Positions 6,612 through 8,651 of a stretch of DNA of 8,651 bases are shown one piece after another. Source of the DNA: OAS926 sp035503715 (lineage in GTDB: Bacteria > Pseudomonadota > Alphaproteobacteria > Rhizobiales > Rhizobiaceae). The first letter of the stretch is position 1; each line of letters starts with the position of its first letter. The stretch lies in the NCBI GenBank assembly GCA_035503715.1, contig DATJTE010000237.1, positions 1 to 8,651 of the forward strand. The letters are read 5' to 3'. The notes under the pieces were generated by a model. The model ran no database searches, was not told where the DNA came from, and saw only the letters and a program-made list of their open reading frames with translations. The position numbers and the translations under genes are program-made.

Positions 6612-6929
6612 ATGTCCGAGCACACACTCACCCGCGCAGATTTGACCGAGGCCGTGTTCCAGGCTGTGGGCCTGTCGCGTAATGAATCTGCGCAGATGGT
6701 CGAAGATATTCTCGAGGAACTTTGCTCCGCTCTCTCGAAGGGCGAGACGGTAAAGCTCTCCTCGTTCGGAACATTCGCGGTGCGCCAGAAATCGCAACGC
6801 ATGGGCCGAAATCCCAAGACCGGCGACGAAGTGCCGATCGCACCGCGCCGCGTGCTCGTGTTCCGTCCCAGCCATGTGCTCAAGGCCGTGATCAACGGGC
6901 AGACGCCTGCTCCGGAAGGTGAAGACTGA
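6612..6929 (+). CDS. ihfA: Integration host factor subunit alpha
   Basis: This 105-residue DNA-bending protein pairs with IHF-beta in the nucleoid and assists transcription, replication and recombination. The family sequence is clear: LTRADLTEAVFQAVGLSRNE at 6-25, the GETVKLSSFGTFAVRQK core, the GRNPKTG beta-arm tip at 65-71 with the DNA-intercalating Pro68, and PRRVLVFRPSHVLKAVIN near the end. The alpha type is favoured over HU or IHF-beta by the LTRADL start, the VGLSR segment and the genomic pairing with merR. The tail after about residue 96 is short and acidic (PAPEGED). The stop overlaps the merR start as TGATG, so the two are co-translated. It is preceded by its own candidate promoter. 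Confidence 0.96.
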   Translation: MSEHTLTRADLTEAVFQAVGLSRNESAQMVEDILEELCSALSKGETVKLSSFGTFAVRQKSQRMGRNPKTGDEVPIAPRRVLVFRPSHVLKAVINGQTPAPEGED

Positions 6930-7519
6930 TGGTGGCGCTCGCGAGCGCGACTGCGCGCGAGAAATCGCCCGAAGCTTTTCGCACGATCAGCGAAGTTGCG
7001 GTTGAACTCGACATTCCACAGCACGTGCTGCGCTTCTGGGAAAGCCGCTTCTCACAGGTGCGCCCGATCAAGCGCGCCGGCGGCCGGCGCTACTATCGCC
7101 CGGAAGATGTCGATCTGCTGAAGGGCATCCGCGCGCTGCTCTATCGTGAAGGCTACACAATCAAGGGTGCGCAGAAGGTCATGCGCGATCGTGGTTTGCG
7201 TTTCGTCGCAGAGCTAGGCCGCGTAAGCACCGTAAAATCGGGTGCATTCTCTCAGGCCACTGTCATCGAGGTTCCGGACGATCAACCGCGCGGCGCGCGT
7301 GCGATGCTCGCCGTCGTCGAGCGCGCCCACGAAGAGACTTTTGCCGTCCCGGTAGAAGACGAGGCGTTTGTCGAAGAGCTTGTTGTTGAAGAGGCCGAAG
7401 AAGCAGACACGGCGCAAAGCTTCGCAACCGAGGAACGCACAAAGCTCGAAGCGCTGCTCGCCGAGCTTGTGCAGATGAAGTCGCGCCTGCGCGCCGCGAT
7501 GCCGCAACGCGCAGGCTGA
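6929..7519 (+). CDS. MerR-family transcriptional regulator (ihfA-linked)
   Basis: The protein has 196 residues. The N-terminal winged helix-turn-helix is clear: FRTISEVAVELDIPQHVLRFWE at 17-38, the wing GGRRYYRPEDVDLLKGI at 51-67, and LYREGYTIKGAQKVMRDRG at 71-89. The rest is not a known effector domain. It has no cysteines for metal binding. It holds a Glu-rich acidic stretch (about 133-160) and a short helical, coiled-coil-like end (EERTKLEALLAELVQMKSRL). It is therefore a DNA-binding protein whose signal, if any, is unknown. It starts within the ihfA stop codon (TGATG), a pairing conserved in alphaproteobacteria. The gene ends 4 bp from the convergent FKBP gene, and its last codons form a 9-bp hairpin. 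The regulon is not inferable here. Confidence 0.92.
   Translation: MVALASATAREKSPEAFRTISEVAVELDIPQHVLRFWESRFSQVRPIKRAGGRRYYRPEDVDLLKGIRALLYREGYTIKGAQKVMRDRGLRFVAELGRVSTVKSGAFSQATVIEVPDDQPRGARAMLAVVERAHEETFAVPVEDEAFVEELVVEEAEEADTAQSFATEERTKLEALLAELVQMKSRLRAAMPQRAG
7485..7516. terminator. Strong hairpin at the merR/FKBP convergent junction, possible terminator stem
   Basis: GCCTGCGCG (7485-7493) and CGCGCAGGC (7508-7516) are perfect 9-bp inverted repeats around a 14-nt loop. They cover the last codons of merR up to its stop at 7517. On the - strand the stem begins 7 nt after the FKBP stop codon. No T-tract follows on either strand, so it is not a standard intrinsic terminator. It could still stall polymerase or protect 3' ends of the converging transcripts. 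GC-rich codon use (Arg/Ala) could also create it by chance. Confidence 0.4.
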
Positions 7520-7523
7520 TACC

Positions 7524-7991
7524 TTAGCCGGGGCAGAGGCCCATTTCTGCCGGCGAAACTTTCAGCAATTCGACATCGAAGATCAGCGTCGCGCCGCCTG
7601 GAATCGGGCCGCCCGGCGTTCCGGCGTCGCCGTAACCCAGCGTCGACGGAATCGTGAGCTCCCAGCGATCGCCCGGACGCATCATCTGCAGCGCTTCCGT
7701 CCAGCCGGGGATCACGCGATTTACAGGGAAGGTAATCGGCGCGCCTGGCTTCGAGGCATCGAACACCTTTCCGTTGATGAACGAGCCCTTGTAGTTGACC
7801 GTCGCACAATCGGTCGGACCGGGCTTTGCGCCCTTGCCGGTCTTGATGACGCGGTATTGCAATCCACCGGCAACGACCTTCACGCCCGCCTTCTTGGCAT
7901 TGGCGGAGAGATAATCGGTCTGCGGATTGGCGATGGCAGCGGTCGTCATCGTCAGGGCCGCGGCAAGCGCGGCTATGCTCAACAGGCGCAT
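7524..7991 (-). CDS. Periplasmic FKBP-type peptidyl-prolyl cis-trans isomerase
   Basis: This enzyme isomerises Xaa-Pro bonds to help fold exported proteins. The start at 7991 gives 155 residues and is supported by GGAG 6 nt upstream. An open frame reaches 8039, but that start would put 16 polar residues before the signal peptide. Residues 1-21 (MRLLSIAALAAALTMTTAAIA) form a Sec signal with a likely AIA cleavage site. The single FKBP domain follows: VNYKGSFINGKVFDAS at 65-80, RVIPGWTEALQMMRPGDRW at 92-110, and IPSTLGYGD at 114-122. These include the pocket residues Tyr67, Asp79, Val93, Ile94, Trp97 and Tyr120. Mature cysteines 62 and 153 could form a disulfide. There is no Mip/FkpA-type dimerisation domain, so it is a short monomeric form. 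It lies downstream of erpA behind a hairpin-rich 73-bp gap. Confidence 0.93.
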   Translation of the reverse strand: MRLLSIAALAAALTMTTAAIANPQTDYLSANAKKAGVKVVAGGLQYRVIKTGKGAKPGPTDCATVNYKGSFINGKVFDASKPGAPITFPVNRVIPGWTEALQMMRPGDRWELTIPSTLGYGDAGTPGGPIPGGATLIFDVELLKVSPAEMGLCPG

Positions 7992-7997
7992 GGGATA

Positions 7998-8046
7998 CTC
8001 CAGTTTGATGGGAACGGAACTGGAGCGGGTTTCTGCCACAAACCCG
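7998..8046 (-). promoter_or_regulatory. Tandem hairpins in the FKBP leader, second one hides the Shine-Dalgarno
   Basis: Read on the - strand, 18 nt after the erpA stop comes CGGGTTT-7 nt-AAACCCG (8046 to 8026), immediately followed by CTCCAGTT-12 nt-AACTGGAG (8025 to 7998). Both stems are perfect (7 and 8 bp). The 3' arm of the second contains GGAG, the FKBP ribosome binding site, 6 nt from the ATG. Folding would reduce ribosome access. Neither hairpin is followed by a U-tract, so a translational control element or processed leader fits better than a terminator. The function is inferred. Confidence 0.5.
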
Positions 8047-8064
8047 TGACAGAGGCGACTCCGG

Positions 8065-8406
8065 TCAGACCGAGAAGCTCGTCCCGCAGCCGCAGGAGGA
8101 GGTGGCGTTCGGGTTGTTGATCTTGAACGCCTGGCCGATCAGGTCGTCGACAAAATCGACCTCGGAGCCTTTGAGGAAATCGAGCGACACCGGATCGATC
8201 AGAACCGTCGCGCCGTCGCGTTCGACGACGAGATCGTCGTCCATGCGCGTATCGTCGATGGTGAAATTGTATTGAAAGCCCGAACAGCCGCCGCCCGTCA
8301 CCGCGATGCGAAGCATTGCGGGCTCCGGTTCGCCTTTCAGGATCGTCACGATGCGCTTTGCGGCGCGCGCGGAAACCGTGACGGGGAGTGCGGTGTCGGT
8401 ATCCAT
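8065..8406 (-). CDS. erpA: A-type iron-sulfur cluster insertion protein (ErpA/IscA family)
   Basis: This 113-residue carrier passes Fe-S clusters from the assembly scaffold to target enzymes. The three conserved cluster ligands are present: Cys41 in GGGCSGFQY and Cys105/Cys107 in SSCGCGTSF. The fold-defining segments are TVSARAAKRIVTIL at the start and VLIDPVSLDFLKGSEVDFVDDLIGQAFKINNPNA in the second half. The full length is normal. ErpA and IscA are hard to tell apart without a tree; the ErpA symbol is a best guess based on the alphaproteobacterial type. GAAGGA about 4 nt before the ATG lies inside the end of the upstream gene, whose stop is 1 nt away. The two are therefore almost certainly one transcript, and the FKBP gene follows on the same strand. 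Confidence 0.93.
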   Translation of the reverse strand: MDTDTALPVTVSARAAKRIVTILKGEPEPAMLRIAVTGGGCSGFQYNFTIDDTRMDDDLVVERDGATVLIDPVSLDFLKGSEVDFVDDLIGQAFKINNPNATSSCGCGTSFSV

Positions 8407-8407
8407 T

Positions 8408-8651
8408 CTATCCTTCGGTCGTCGTGTCGGTCTTCGGCATCGAGCAGGTGGTTTTCCCGAATGCGCCGAAGCAATCGATCTTCGGGTTCTTGCCTACATA
8501 AACCCGGTAGCGATCGAAGAAGATATAGTCGTCATAGGCGTCGTTTCCAAATAACCCCGTGACCCGTGTGGCCACCGATCCGACCAAGGTTGCATTGTCG
8601 GCATAGGATGTGGCGGCTTCGTGCAGCACATCCTTGCTGGGCTTCGTATAG
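8408..8651 (-). CDS. Unrecognised protein, C-terminal part (5' end beyond window)
   Basis: The frame is open from the window edge to the stop at 8408-8410, giving about 80 visible residues. A GTG at 8629 could serve as a start, but open coding sequence continues to the right edge, so the gene probably begins outside the window. The visible part includes ATSYADNATLVGSVATRV, a Tyr/Phe-rich region DAYDDYIFFDRYRVYVGKNP, and two cysteines eleven residues apart near the end (DCFGAFGKTTC), then a polar Thr-rich tail. I do not recognise the family. The paired cysteines would fit an exported or disulfide protein, but the N-terminus needed to check is missing. It ends 1 nt before erpA and carries the erpA ribosome binding site, so it is the upstream partner of erpA. 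Confidence 0.6.
   Translation of the reverse strand, partial: YTKPSKDVLHEAATSYADNATLVGSVATRVTGLFGNDAYDDYIFFDRYRVYVGKNPKIDCFGAFGKTTCSMPKTDTTTEG

Noticed and set aside
7520..7523. tRNA gene expected after merR in some alphaproteobacteria
   Set aside because: The next gene begins 4 bp later on the other strand, and there is no cloverleaf-like sequence here or elsewhere in the window.
1..8651. Mobile element, CRISPR array, toxin-antitoxin or defence system
   Set aside because: No transposase, integrase, long terminal repeats, regularly spaced repeats or toxin/antitoxin pairs were seen. Every sizeable region is explained by housekeeping genes with uniform GC-rich codon use.

Overview
The window is a GC-rich (by eye about 60-63%), densely packed chromosomal segment that looks alphaproteobacterial. 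The evidence is the gene order bamE / ubiquinol-cytochrome c chaperone / DUF177 / rpmF / plsX / fabH / ihfA / merR, a K+-independent H+-pyrophosphatase, and a CBP3-like chaperone family typical of alphaproteobacteria and mitochondria. I cannot assign a genus from sequence alone. No mobile element, CRISPR array, tRNA, rRNA or phage gene was found. This is core housekeeping DNA, and I do not see a previously undescribed multi-gene system in it.

Layout. The left edge (1-182) holds the 3' end of an unrecognised + strand gene. A 145-bp gap leads to hppA (328-2472, +), a proton-pumping pyrophosphatase. hppA converges on bamE (2530-3018, -), an outer-membrane assembly lipoprotein, and a bidirectional intrinsic terminator with a GAAA loop sits between them. 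From a divergent 89-bp region, the + strand runs through the cytochrome bc1 chaperone (3108-3614), the DUF177/YceD protein (3611-4138), rpmF (4290-4469), plsX (4510-5550, TTG start), fabH (5547-6518, GTG start), ihfA (6612-6929) and merR (6929-7519). On the - strand, reading from the right edge, come an unrecognised partial gene (8408-8651), erpA (8065-8406) and a periplasmic FKBP-type prolyl isomerase (7524-7991), which converges on merR with only 4 bp between the stop codons.

How the genes fit together. rpmF-plsX-fabH joins ribosome supply (L32) to the start of phospholipid and fatty acid synthesis. DUF177/YceD is associated with 23S rRNA accumulation. ihfA-merR is a regulatory pair. hppA, the bc1 chaperone and erpA (Fe-S delivery) all serve energy metabolism, and bamE and the FKBP work in the envelope. 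Translational coupling is common: ATGA at 3611, GTGA at 5547, TGATG at 6929, and a 1-nt gap between the right-edge gene and erpA.

The most interesting non-coding signals are two back-to-back perfect hairpins in the erpA-FKBP gap, the second of which contains the FKBP Shine-Dalgarno sequence in its stem, and a perfect 9-bp hairpin over the last codons of merR at the tight convergent junction.
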